Of a stretch of DNA of 64,000 bases, positions 1-12,291 are shown piece after piece (within the stretch, counting starts at the first letter, position 1; the number at the start of each line of letters is the position of its first letter). A program made the position numbers and the translations under genes. The DNA is taken from positions 2,604,001-2,668,000 of the forward strand of contig SCHM01000002.1 of assembly GCA_004123355.1 (NCBI GenBank), read 5' to 3'. The DNA is from Amphirosellinia nigrospora. Lineage: Eukaryota; Ascomycota; Sordariomycetes; Xylariales; Xylariaceae. Under the pieces are notes generated by a model that was not told the DNA's origin, searched no databases, and was given only the letters and a program-made list of their open reading frames with translations.

Positions 1-500
1 AATTTGCGGGATAACCCGACGATGTTGGCCGCCGTGAGTTTCTCCTCGGCGTCTCCGTCAGAATCGTCTTCATCCTCGGAGAACATAGCCCTACGCTCCC
101 CTTCGCCCTCCGAGTCGTAAACAGAGTCGTCCGATCCTAGGAAGTTATCTGCCAATCCTCCTTCCTCTTCTAAACCGGACATATCTTCATCGCTGAATCC
201 GCCTCCTACTCCATCGCTTATATCGTCGAGGTCGAGCTCGGGTTCAGGTTTGGCCTTCTTAGATCTCGATTTCGTTGCTGAAAGAGGCTGGGCTACTTTC
301 GTGCCATTCGATTTCCCATTCAATCTGCCGGCAGGCTTGCTCTTAGGCTTGTTGCTGGCCTTGCCATTTTGCGCTTTTCGCTTCTTAGTTTCCGGGACAT
401 CGTCGACGGGAAGGCCAGCTTTGCGTTTGAGTTTCGCGAAATGGGCTTCAGACAGAGGCTCTGGTATGCCCTGGTGTTTATGCCGGTTTCCAGTACCCAT
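1..500 (-). CDS. nop2: Nop2-like 25S rRNA (cytosine-C5) methyltransferase, N-terminal part (cut by window edge)
   Basis: Read from ATG at 500 leftward, an open frame of 166 codons runs off the left edge. It starts MGTGNRHKHQGIPEPL, continues with FAKLKRKAGLP, then Lys-rich and acidic stretches (SDEDMSGLEEEGG, FSEDEDDSDGD) and ends near LTAANIVGLSRK. This order (basic start, acidic tract, then T/LTAANI-GLSRK) is that of the N-terminus of fungal Nop2/NOL1, a nucleolar methyltransferase of large-subunit rRNA needed for 60S assembly. The catalytic NOL1/NOP2/sun domain lies outside the window, so enzyme activity is inferred from the N-terminal signature only. No intron is seen in this part. It is divergent from the Get5 gene, sharing a 344 bp promoter region. 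Confidence 0.72.
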   Translation of the reverse strand, partial: MGTGNRHKHQGIPEPLSEAHFAKLKRKAGLPVDDVPETKKRKAQNGKASNKPKSKPAGRLNGKSNGTKVAQPLSATKSRSKKAKPEPELDLDDISDGVGGGFSDEDMSGLEEEGGLADNFLGSDDSVYDSEGEGERRAMFSEDEDDSDGDAEEKLTAANIVGLSRK

Positions 501-844
501 TTTCGAAGAATGATCTTATGCAGAGACGCAATTGTCGTGAATTGAGTGTTGCGAATAGGATCGAGGTATGGTCGCAAAGCACAGCAGATTACAGCTAGAG
601 CTGCTGACTGGGATTGCTCCAGGGACTTTTTTTGAGATGGACCCACACCGATAACATGATAAGAAATCCATCCCACCGCCCACCTTAAGCAAGAGTGGGG
701 CTAGCAGAAGCTCCAGCCACAAAGTGGGGTGATTAGCTTAGACTCAATCCATCCCTCAGAAGATCAACCACGGTCATCTACGGCACTTTAATAGACCTAT
801 ACAACTCCCCCGACACCGTAACACCTACCGCCAAACTAGACGTC
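501..844. other. Divergent intergenic region, Nop2/Get5
   Basis: 344 bp between two divergent starts. No convincing ORF, TATA box or repeat is seen. It probably holds both promoters and 5' leaders. Confidence 0.5.
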
Positions 845-1526
845 ATGACAGAAGTCTCCTTCGCCAAATCATTTCTCGCCGCCCTAGATGGCCGTCCGAT
901 CAAGCTCTCGCCAGACCATGTCGAGGACCCCAAGACCTATCAAGCGCGGAGCGCTGTACGTGCCCCTCCATCCGTGCCGCCCCCAGCATCGCGAAGCCCC
1001 AACGGTACTAATAGATACATAGTACGTCTTGCCCAAGATGTCGAAGCCCATCACAAAGCGCAAAAGTGCAAGTGTGGCGCCCGGCCAAGAACGAAGTCTC
1101 GTCGTAACCGTCAAATCACTCCGTAATCCGCCGCTGGACCTCAGACTCTCTTCTCAACCCCTCAACACCTCTATACACGATATCAAGACCTCTGTGACCA
1201 AAGAGACCGGCATAGCTGAAGAGAAGATCAAGATCCTACACAGGAAGAAGCCCATTCCAGATAGTAAGGTGCTGAAAGACCTGGTCGGCGATGACGAGAC
1301 TACGATCGAGTTTTCTGTCATGGTCATGGGGGGTGCGGCAGCAACTGCAGCGGCGAAACCGGAAGCCCAGAAGGATGTAGCCCAGGGCTTAAGCGGTCCA
1401 GATGTCCTACAAACACAAGATTTTTGGACCGACCTAAAGGGCTTCTTGTTGCAACGGATACGAGATGAACAATTAGCAGCAGAGCTTACGGATACATTTC
1501 AACAGGCATGGAAAGCTAAAGGCTAA
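845..1526 (+). CDS. get5: Get5/Mdy2-like ubiquitin-like protein of the GET pathway
   Basis: Two exons, 845-955 and 1023-1526, give 204 residues. The 67 bp intron starts GTACGT, has a TACTAA branch box and ends TAG; the splice restores ...YQARSA-YVLPKMSKP. Residues 1-45 resemble the Get5 N-terminal segment that binds Get4 (FLAALDGRPIKLSPDHVEDP). Residues of about 60-115 form a ubiquitin-like fold (LVVTVKSLRNPPLDLRL ... EEKIKILHRKKPIPDSKVL). The C-terminus (DFWTDLKGFLLQRIRDEQ to WKAKG) fits the small Get5 dimerisation domain. Yeast Get5 has a similar length (212). In the known pathway Get4-Get5 brings Sgt2-bound tail-anchored proteins to Get3 in the cytosol. The frame is intact. Function is inferred from domain order. 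Confidence 0.83.
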
Positions 1527-1890
1527 GTATCACGTTGTGATTTAGTAGGAGAACACGGTGCCACCAGTCTTTCTTGTCGAATCTGCCCGGCTGAGAAGGA
1601 ATAGAAAGGGTGAAATCGGCTTGTTTCCAAATATGCCACACAAATGCTTTACTGTTTGGGCATGACGAAAGTGGTGTAGTGTATCATTGATCAACATCGA
1701 ATCTGAAGTCTTTGTGTCGAGCAACCCCCATTATGGTGGGCACCAAACTACCGTTTGTCGCAAATATCCGGCATACAGGCTTGCAGCAGATTTTCCCTCG
1801 TCGCGGTATCGTGAGCTTCGTAGGCCAGGTTACCCAGCCAAACCTTTTATCTTCTCCGTCTAATTCATACCATAGCTGTAGCCAGCACAC
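1527..1890. other. Convergent intergenic region, Get5/cofilin 3' ends
   Basis: 364 bp between two converging stop codons. It should hold both 3' UTRs. No gene-like frame is seen. Confidence 0.5.
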
Positions 1891-2725
1891 TTAACCGGCC
1901 AGACCCTTGCTGACAACCTTCAGCACTGTATCGTGTTCAATGTCATCGGGGTCGTTGGCTTGCAGTTCAATGGCAATGCCGTTCAGCGAGCGCTTGAGGC
2001 CTTCTTTGGACGAGGCGTACACCATCTTTGGCTGTAGCGCTGTTAATCAAAGGTCACGCCTCGGAGTATAGGTATACTAACCATGACACCAGCATCATCT
2101 GGGGACCAAGCAATGAAAGTGATCTTGTTTCTGTGTTTGTTGTCAGTATGGTAGACTCCCCCTATAGAATTGTGTTACCAACCGGGAACCCTCTCCACTA
2201 GCGAGGCTGTATTCAAAGTCGTAGACGGCGTATCGGGGGCCCTTGCAGACGGCACCCTAGCAGTATTGTGAGCATAGCAAGAGGCTAATACTGTCGTAGC
2301 CACGACTTACACTCTTGGTCTTGGAGGTAGCCGTGATTAGCTTCTCGCGGAAGTTCTCCCAGTCCGCATCCCCAGAGGCTTCCTCGATTACGATCTGGCG
2401 GTTGTCGTCCGACAGCTTGAAGATGATGTACTTATACTTCTTCGCAAGCTTGAGCTCGTTAAATGCAGATATGCATTCCTGAGACACGGTAGCACTAGAT
2501 GAGGAGTGAGAGCTGTTAGCTACGCCTCCTTAGAGTTTTCAGTGAGAACCTCGATTGTCGGTAAAGCGGCGCATGATCACTCATACGATCGCGTGCGGGA
2601 GGCGTCCAAAAGCAGTGGTAAACACAAGGGATAGGGAACCAACCCTGATTGAGACTATAACAAGTGGTCAGTTAGCGAAGAAGTAATACGGTCTACATTG
2701 AACGGCGGGATCAAGTTCTTACCAT
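1891..2725 (-). CDS. cof1: Cofilin/ADF actin-depolymerising protein
   Basis: Six exons on the minus strand: 2723-2725, 2644-2654, 2311-2494, 2183-2256, 2082-2130 and 1891-2031, 462 nt in all, for 153 residues with no break. The first exon is only the ATG and the second is an 11 nt microexon; together they give MSQSGATVSQECI. Diagnostic stretches are KKYKYIIFKLSDDNRQIV, GPRYAVYDFEYSLASGEG, NKITFIAWSPDDAGV and PKMVYASSKEGLKRSL, which include the actin-binding long helix (MVYASSKEGLK) and the G/F-site region. Cofilin severs and depolymerises ADP-actin in the cytoplasm and endocytic patches. Introns are 50-149 bp with normal GT-AG ends, one donor being GTTGGT. The size matches fungal cofilins (about 143-155 aa). 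Confidence 0.93.
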
Positions 2726-4517
2726 GGCGGAAGTAGGATTAATGGAAGGTGACGAAGGATAATCGGGAGAGCTACGAGGTATGGTCAGCGCCGACGCTAC
2801 GTGGTTGAAGGCGCAAGAAGAGACGGGCAGATATAGAGGAAGTCGATGGTGGGGTTGCAGCAGGCAGAACTAACAGAAGTAAATGGAATAATCGAGCCGC
2901 GCTGACGTGGTCTGTCTGCGATCGTGAAAAAAGTTGGGTTTGGCCAGGCGGTGGTCGTACTAAGTAAGGGCAGATGAGGGAAAGAGAGAGGTTCAGGTTG
3001 GTTGAAGACTAGGTTAAAGGTTAGATACCTGACAGGCTGGGAGGCGGGATGTGTGTGGTGGGACGCTTGTCGCAATGGAGGGGAAGATGGTCGGACTTGG
3101 GCGAGAAAAAAAGTGACGTCCTGGGCCAGCAAATGTACTTATACACACTGTGTCAAGGACGGCAGTCTCCAAGCCCTCGGGGCATATGGCAGGCTTCGAC
3201 AGTACATACAGTACGTTACCTAGGTACCTACCTACCTGGTAGGTAGCTACTTACAGTAGGTAACCACCATAGGGGCCACCCGCAACCCTCCAAGGCAGAC
3301 ATCGTACTGTATACTGTACACGGAAAGCGGTGCACAACGGAGTGACGAGTCGGCGGGGCTTAGCTGTTGGCCGTGAGATACCGTGCCAGGCTGGTTAGCT
3401 TGGCGGGCGAGGGGTAATCATGGCCTGACGCGAGTGTACATACATACCCTATCTAATGCACTGTACAACATACGTACATGCAGGTTGCTTGAAGTTCACT
3501 CGGGACCATTGTTATTAGCACTGCCTAACATTTTCACATCCAATAAGAATAGCGATATCTTTGGAGGCCTAACAAATAGACAAATACATACCCAAAGAAT
3601 TAAAAATAAACAAAACAAGGTATTAGATACTTAACACAGTAGCTACATAAAGAAAAAACAACCAGATAAAGGGCAGCTTCAAATAACTTAGACCCACCAA
3701 GCAGGACAATAGCGCAAAGGTACCTACTTAGGTTAAGGTAGGTATGAAACTTCTTTCTTCATGAGTAACATGTAAATAGAAGCAATCCTAGAAAATCCAC
3801 GAGGAATGCCAGGCATACATGTCACAGCCGATTTGTAATCTGGCGCGAAGATGAGCAAACGCTCTTACTATCCTTCCCTTCACCCACTAAAACTAAGTAT
3901 TGACAAGTTAGTGTTTGTCATCTTGAACGATCTGATTAGGGAAAGCAAGTTAGAGGTAGCAAAGTTCAACACTAAAGAATGAAACGCCATAATTAGTGAC
4001 CTACTTAAACCGACATAGCTTCTAGCAACACTTAGATATAATTTTACTAGATGATAGAAAGCTTTAGGGCATAATGTACCAAGCCATCGTAAGGTAGCTG
4101 ACTGCCTCCCTCACAAGGGAAGAAATCAAAGCAGCATTGTGTATTATGAGCCCACCACAGGTTAGGCGTGAGAACCATTGCGTCACCTGACGTAGCATCC
4201 CGACCACTGCAGCAAATGGATGTAGCGTCTAGAAAAGGCAACAGTGTTTCGGTGTACCGAATCACTTAATAGTAATAGATTCATTAATGACATGCCTAGG
4301 CATCACTCGAATGGTCAAGATACGCGCATACGTAGCCATAAGTCATTAGTTTGAACATGATCTTTTTCTCGTTATCGTACAACCTCGTTGACAACGCCGC
4401 TCGGGATATCAGTAGGAGTAGTATGAACAATCAATATACACATGGTTGGTGTGGAGGGGAGAGGAAGAGATTACATGGACACATCAGACAACAAAATCCG
4501 TACCCCAAACACCAGAT
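2726..4517. other. Intergenic region upstream of cofilin, downstream of hsp60
   Basis: About 1.8 kb without a supportable gene. The first 400 bp (GA/CT-biased) probably hold the cofilin promoter and leader. TAGGTA/ACCTACC repeats occur at 3215-3264 and 3718-3746. Short open frames here lack any recognisable domain. Confidence 0.5.
3215..3264. repeat. TAGGTACCTA-type short repeat cluster
   Basis: Overlapping copies of ACCTAGGTACCTACCTACC, followed by GGTAGGTAGC and CAGTAGGTAACC. The unit is a self-complementary TAGGTACCTA core with ACCT/AGGT extensions. Similar clusters lie at 3718-3746, 6837-6864, 39451-39480, 39937-39957 and 40061-40115, always between genes. Confidence 0.7.
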
Positions 4518-6482
<1,965 letters not shown>

Positions 6483-7373
6483 TGTGGTGTGATATACGTA
6501 TTAGGAAATCAAGACAAGAATGCAATGGCACCAGGGATGTATGACAATAGAAGGAGAGAGGGGGTGCGCAAAGAGAAATGGGTTGAGAGGATGATGATAG
6601 ATTTTGGGAAGCTGGGGAAAAGCTTCAAAAATTTCGGCTTTGGTGATGAAATTGATGGCTGCAAGTTAAGCTCTGAACACGCTAACCTATATCGTCTTAG
6701 TCTATTCTGTAGCTCCATTTCGTAGAAAACCGTCGAAGCACTTCCCCAAGGACGTCTCCGGTTTGTTGCATTTTCGTTACCGATATTTCAAATCTATGCA
6801 TTTATCAGGCATAGATCGCATGACCAGGCAATTCAACTAGGTACCTAGGTACCTACCTACTACCTTTGAACCTTCCAAGGTTCTTGGACTAGACCCAGGA
6901 TTTTGGTTCCATTGCATGCAGTGTAAGTATCCATTATCAATGGCTTGAGATAACTGCACAATGTATAGGTCCATGCATGATGTGTGTGTGTGCCTTTATA
7001 TGTACGACTTAGATGTGATCGCATTTACTACTAGGGAGCCACCCATGATGACACAACAATGTCACATTAGTATCGCAAGCTCAACCACTTAAATCTAAAG
7101 TGCCACGGCCACTAAATCACATACTAGGAGGTAGGTATGTGATTTCAATTATAAATCAACCTTGACTTATTTAAGTACCAACCCGTAGGCTAAGGTCAAC
7201 CAACAGAACCAACAGATCACCGGCTTTAACACCAACTATCGCCGCCCTTATGCACCACTGCTGACAAAACATAGGTAGCCCCCAAGTATAAGAGAACCTT
7301 GACTCTTTTCTACATGAACTCAGCTCAACGAACAGGACGAACACAAAGAAACCCCCAAAATACACAACTTACA
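6483..7373. other. Divergent intergenic region, hsp60/SDR
   Basis: About 890 bp separating divergent starts. It should hold the hsp60 promoter (near 6500-6750) and the SDR promoter. A TAGGTACCTAGGTACCTACC cluster sits at 6837-6864, and a short GTGTGTGTG run near 6980. No heat-shock element could be assigned with confidence. Confidence 0.45.
6837..6864. repeat. TAGGTACCTA-type short repeat cluster
   Basis: CTAGGTACCTAGGTACCTAC followed by CTACTACC: two overlapping palindromic units. It is the same family as the cluster at 3215-3264 and lies about 360 bp from the hsp60 start. Confidence 0.7.
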
Positions 7374-8512
7374 ATGTCGACTATTGCCAAAACCATCGTC
7401 GCGACCGGCGCAAGCTCCGGTATCGTAAGCCACCATAGCACCGTAGTCTACCTTTCATCACAAGCAATTCACTAACATCGTGTAGGGTTTTGAGGCCATC
7501 AAGCAATTGCTAGTCCAATCGCAGCCTTACAACTTCATTCTTGGCGCCCGAGATGTCAAGACGACGACAGATGCCTATAATGGGCTCAAATACAACAGCA
7601 GGCACACGCTCACCATCTTGCCGCTCCAGCTGAACAACAGTGCGTAATTCTCGGAACCGTCTTCTTCTTGTTTCGGTAACTGTCAAAGCACGAGACTTCC
7701 TTTTGGGGGGCAAGAGGGTGTCTGGGGGCTGACCAAACCCTCATCAATGAGCTCCAAGTAGCCATAACTGACTCCGAACGCTGCAGTGAACTCCGTGAAG
7801 TCCTTCGCCAAACAGACCCTCGAGAAGTTGGGTGGAAGCACAGTCGACTACCTCATGCTCAATGCAGCAACCGGCATGATTAAGGCCAACAGTGGGCCGC
7901 ACGGCTCAAAATGGATTGAGCCTATCTAGTCAATCATCTCTCACAGCATTACCTGCTCCATTTGTTACGGCCTAAGCTGGAACAGTCTAAGACTCGGATT
8001 GTCGTTGTCTCGTCCGGAGCCGTAACAATGGTGAAGGATACCAGTAAGTGTACCCCAAGACAGTCAATATCACTAGCAGGGCTAACACAGTTTATTGCAG
8101 ACACTCTTGAGAATGAAATGTTAGCTGCGCAAAAGACAGGCACCAGCGTCTACTCTGCTACTAAGTTCATCCAACTCCTCGGTGCCCACTGGTGGCGTCG
8201 TCAACTCCAGGGGACCTGCCTAGTTGTGGCCGTATCTCCTGGGCTAGTTCCGAATACGGGTCTTGGCAGGGGCAGTGATGTAAAAATCCCCGACAACATT
8301 CCTGATGCTAAAAGTATACCTGAGGGTGGGCAGAGTGTTCTTAGGGCATTTACTCGAGATGATATCCCGAGGACCCAGATCAGATCTTCCTCACTAGCTG
8401 GGGAGAGTGGTGGCCCAAGAACGTCTATGAGCTGACGCTCAACAAGAGTCTCCAAGACAAATGGTCACCAAGCCAGGAAGATATTGAGAAAGAAGAGGGT
8501 GTTAGCGTTTAA
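7374..8512 (+). CDS. Short-chain dehydrogenase/reductase (NAD(P)-binding Rossmann fold)
   Basis: Four exons: 7374-7424, 7486-7639, 7787-8043 and 8101-8512. The start MSTIAKTIVATGASSGIGF holds the cofactor-binding TGxxxGIG motif, completed across intron 1. Further SDR marks are DYLMLNAATG (the NNAG-like motif), IVVVSSGAV and the catalytic YxxxK as YSATK in exon 4, followed by VVAVSPGLVP. The class reduces or oxidises small carbonyls or alcohols; the substrate is unknown. The frame is shifted by one base near 7918-7923 and again near 8366-8372, where single bases appear to be lost. Beyond both sites the protein continues normally (VNHLSQHYL; QDKWSPSQEDIEKEEG), so decay is recent or a sequencing artefact. 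Intron 2 is unusual and listed separately. Confidence 0.82.
7640..7786 (+). mobile_element. Introner-like element, copy A (intron 2 of the SDR gene)
   Basis: 147 bp intron, GTGCGT...CTGCAG, roughly 2-3 times longer than the other introns of this gene (57 and 61 bp). It shares ordered blocks with the 145 bp intron at 18437-18581 in an unrelated gene: TCTCGGAAC, TTCTTCTT, AGCACGA, TTTTGGG, AAACCCTCAT and ATAACTGACTCCGA just before the acceptor. TCGGA near the 5' end can pair with TCCGA near the 3' end. TAACTGAC is the probable branch site. The homology covers the whole intron and stops at the exon borders, which is how introner-like elements of fungi behave. Confidence 0.72.
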
Positions 8513-9051
8513 CGAGATCGATTTGAAGCCATACAGGACGACGACTGCATAATAGTGCGTCGGTGTCGTTTCGGTTATACTGAGTTCATATATGGCCCAA
8601 TACAATACCGCCTCAGTTCCTAAATTCTTCTCGCTGCCATACATGCAGTCCAATGAGATGGTAGATAAGAGGTAGAGGACACTCAACTGGCAGGGAATAC
8701 ATCGCATGACTACAAGGGCTATAAATAAGGTAGTTAAGGAAACATCGGTTACCAGACTTGTTATGCTCCTTTTAATTGCATCACTTTTGCCTATGGTGAA
8801 GGTGTATTTGACCACGTTCTTCATGATAAATGCATTTTCTATTCAACTTGGAGGTTATAAATGTGTATCAAAATTAGAGGGTAAATTACCAGCTATTCTG
8901 AGACAGTTACCCTAACACCCTTGGAATCAAACGGCGGCATTGGGAACAATAAGCCACTATTTATTCGTTAGTAATTAGATGGCAATAGGGAAATCACGAT
9001 TGCCTAGATGGCGGGTAGCAGAATAAGCAAAAAAAATATCGTACTGTACTG
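8513..9051. other. Convergent intergenic region, SDR/P450
   Basis: About 540 bp between the 3' end of the SDR gene and the 3' end of the P450 gene. Somewhat AT-rich at 8700-9050. No gene is recognised. Confidence 0.45.
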
Positions 9052-11116
9052 CTACAATATCTCTCCGTGTCGTTTCATGAAGAGAGAGTTTGGGAGCACC
9101 GGGTCGAAAGAGGCGAGATAACGTGTGGTACATCTGCATATACACGAGACTAGCTCTAGGTCAGCTTCGTGAATAGACGTAAATCGTGTATCTTCAAGTT
9201 CGTGTAGCCACTTAAACAGTTCATAGATGACAACATAACTCACTTCTGACCCACGCAGTTCCTGCTCCTCTCGCAAATGGTACGTAATATGCTTGCATGA
9301 TGTTAAGCTCGTCAGGATCGGCAGTCAGCCATCGGGTAGGTTCGAAACATTCCGGTTCGGGAAAGACAGAAGGGTCGTTGTGCATCCACCATGTCGTCAT
9401 GATACCGGTGTCTATAGCGAGTTAGTATCCTGTTCTGGCAAGATTATGAATACTAAGTACGCGAAAAGGGGCGAACTGACCCCTCGGGGGATAACCCATC
9501 CACATATTTTAACATCTTCATCTGGAATACTCGGGGCGTACGGTTCATACCGCCGATAGCCATCCTAAAACATCTGTAAGTCTCCAGAAGAGGTTCTTTA
9601 GCTCACAAACTAGCATCAGCAACTCACCTCAACCCCTCATTCACAACCGCACTTAGGTACGGCGCCTTTTCTAACTCGAGCCACGATGGGACAGTAGACT
9701 TGCCATCATGCTCACTCCAAATCTCCTTAAGCTCATTCCGTAATGGCTCAAGTTTCTTTGGGTCCATGAGAAGGTAGGTGACAATGGTCCCCAGTGTATG
9801 GGACACATTGTGTGCGCCGGCTTGCTGAATTAATTGCGCGAGACGAGGAAACCCACCATTACCAAGCTCGCTTTCAACGAGATTGCTGTGTGCTAGATAA
9901 TCGAGAACCGTGGTTTTCTCACGCGTTTTGGCTGCATCGGACGGGCGCTTGCGAATTAGGAGGATCTCGCGACGAGCCCTCTGTTGTCGGAGATTAGTTG
10001 AGTTATATAGTTTGCGCTGATGTAGTTAAGAAGTGGCAGTATAGCAGCGCTGAAATATAGTAGTAAGGGACTTACCTCATCCCAGATAGTCCAGCGGGTA
10101 ATGCGGGTGACACAGACCGTAGTAGCGGCTTTCCGAGGATGCTACAACATCTCAGTCTATATCCTAGTATTGCTCAAAGAAAAATTGGAGTACTTTACCT
10201 GATTGCCCACGGCAAGTGCTTGAACATGAATACACTTCGTGTGCCCCATTTCAGAGTCTCGTACCATTCGCTATTGAAATCGGGGTCCCCAATAATCACT
10301 AGGCTCCTCGAAAATAACTGACGAGATGATGTCGGTCGTGAGTGAGCTCAATGCGTTTGTCAAGTTAACCACTTCACCGGTTCCACGATAGCATGATAGT
10401 CTATCGCCCAGCCTTGCCACACGATCTGAAACTCGCGATTCAATGCGCAGGATACTGCTGCGTACAAAAAGCTTGTCGATGGGAACACGGAGACGACGGT
10501 GGGCATCGTGAGAGGTGGAAATGGCTGTCATGTCTAGGTCTATTGTTAACAAGTTTCAATGAGCGCTTGATAACATCGAAATACCTTCGAATCCAGTGCC
10601 ATTGCTAAATCTCAAATAGGAGTTCGTCTTTCTCACAGCTCCAACGACGAAAATTCATGGTAAGCTGACGGTTCGAGGATATGAATCTCATCTGGCGTGA
10701 CGCGTACAACGGGGCCTCATGACTGTTAGTACAACTATTGTCTCGGACTAGGGAGACAATCACGTACCATATTTTTCGTGAAGCTCTCGAATCTTTTCGT
10801 AGTACTTGCCGGTATGTACAACATTATAGTAAAATTCATACCAATGGGTAATTTTCGCAAGTATGGGACCGGGGAATGACGCCAAAGGACTCGAATATAA
10901 ACGGTAAATCACCAATATGAAACAGTATGAAAAGGTACAGGCGATGAAGAGAACGATAACATTGGGCCATGTCAGCTGTGGAAAATTGACAAAGTTCAGC
11001 CACATTTTCAAAATAATCCACATCTGACAAAGGAGAGATGTGTGGTGGCAGGTTATGCCAACTTCTGATAAGTTGAGTTGGTTTTGGTAACGGAGAATGA
11101 GTAGTTCAAGGTGCAA
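9052..11116 (-). CDS. Cytochrome P450 monooxygenase, reading frame interrupted
   Basis: Minus strand, start at 11116 or an internal Met near 11023. The N-terminus has one membrane span ([19 protein letters not shown]) and the Pro-rich hinge [10 protein letters not shown]. Then follow [33 protein letters not shown] after a first intron, [16 protein letters not shown], the I-helix region [52 protein letters not shown] and the haem loop RSRNCVG near 9262. The set resembles fungal P450s of the trichodiene-oxygenase-like group; the substrate cannot be told. Conserved blocks switch frame at least four times (for example near 10645, 10290, 9570 and 9260), each by one base. It may be a pseudogene, but most breaks look like those in essential neighbours. 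The SDR next door could be a partner; that is only a guess. Confidence 0.75.
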
Positions 11117-12291
11117 AGGTTTTCACCCAGCAACATAATTATTACAACAAGAAGAGTAGAGTGGGAACGTATAATTTTAAACAGTAAGATACCTTTATAG
11201 ATAACTTTCAGTCAACTTGATATGTAGTTGGCAGTGATAGAAATCATGCTAGGCGTAGGTCGGACGCCCTAGTGACGAATGAGGCTCTATTGATAGGAGT
11301 GAGGGGCTTGTGATCCCTCCTCCTGTGTAAGCCACCAAGATGTACATGAAACCCTACTAACCATAGTACAGGAAATTGTGACTGGTTACGGCATAATTCT
11401 CGCCTACCACCTGACTGAGACATTGTTTGGGTCAAGTTGTAGACTATCACTCAAAAGAAAACAATGAATAGCTAGCTCTACCACCATACGCGGTAGGAAA
11501 TCATCTCTTCGTAACTGAGCCCCACCTTATAATTGATTATTATCTACACTTTCTTGACATCGAGCCCGTTCTCGAGAACGTTTGACACAATTCACTTAAA
11601 CCAATGAAATAGAGTGCGTGATGGTTACTTTATACTACATCTTAGCCACCTCTCTCACGCTAACTTGAATCGTCAAGCCAGGTACATAAGTACCTACTGC
11701 ATAGCCGCAGTAAATACTTATACGCTAGCAAAATAGGGTGGTTTTCATTTACCCGAATAGGTAGCTAGCTTAATAGTGTGCGGCGATCGGGACTGGGTAC
11801 TATTCGATTTATTTCTTCTCTTCTCATCTTGTCAGATCTGTGGTAGTGTCCCAGAACCCGTCTCTCTTTTCGTGAACTCCTTCTTTGCAGCCGCTATTTA
11901 CCGAGGTACCAAAGTTTCGTCTTGCTATAGCTAAGACAACACTGACGTGTGACGACTCACCTACCACAGTCGGTGCGTTTAGGAACCCTTTGAGTATGGC
12001 TCCTCAACAAATTGTAGTGTGCCTGGGGGTTAGGAGTTATTAAAAAGTTGATTGCTGGTAGGTGTATTGCGCAACGTATGGTCTCATTCTAGCGGCTTTC
12101 AATACTTCAATTTTCCTGTCTCTTATATCGAGTTTTGAGATGGTTCTAGAGATAGGGGTTTGCTCCAAGGCTCCCAACTAAGACAATGCCCTACTAAGTT
12201 GTCAGAATATCAAAATTTTCATTGTCTTGGGGTACATAGCTGCTCACCCTTACAAATAGCGTTTTCCTTTTCGCTTTATTTACCTAACCAT
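11117..12291. other. Intergenic region upstream of the P450
   Basis: About 1.2 kb with no supportable gene. Contains GTACATAAGTACCTACTGC near 11681 and TAGGTAGCTAGC near 11758, related to the TAGGTA repeats. Confidence 0.45.

Noticed and set aside
2797-3132. 111-codon minus-strand frame upstream of cofilin
   Set aside because: Low-complexity Ser/Pro/His content from a CT-rich leader; no conserved block and no splice link to cofilin.
7374-11116. Possible secondary-metabolite cluster (SDR plus P450)
   Set aside because: No backbone synthase, terpene cyclase, transporter or cluster regulator lies nearby, so two adjacent oxidoreductases are not enough.
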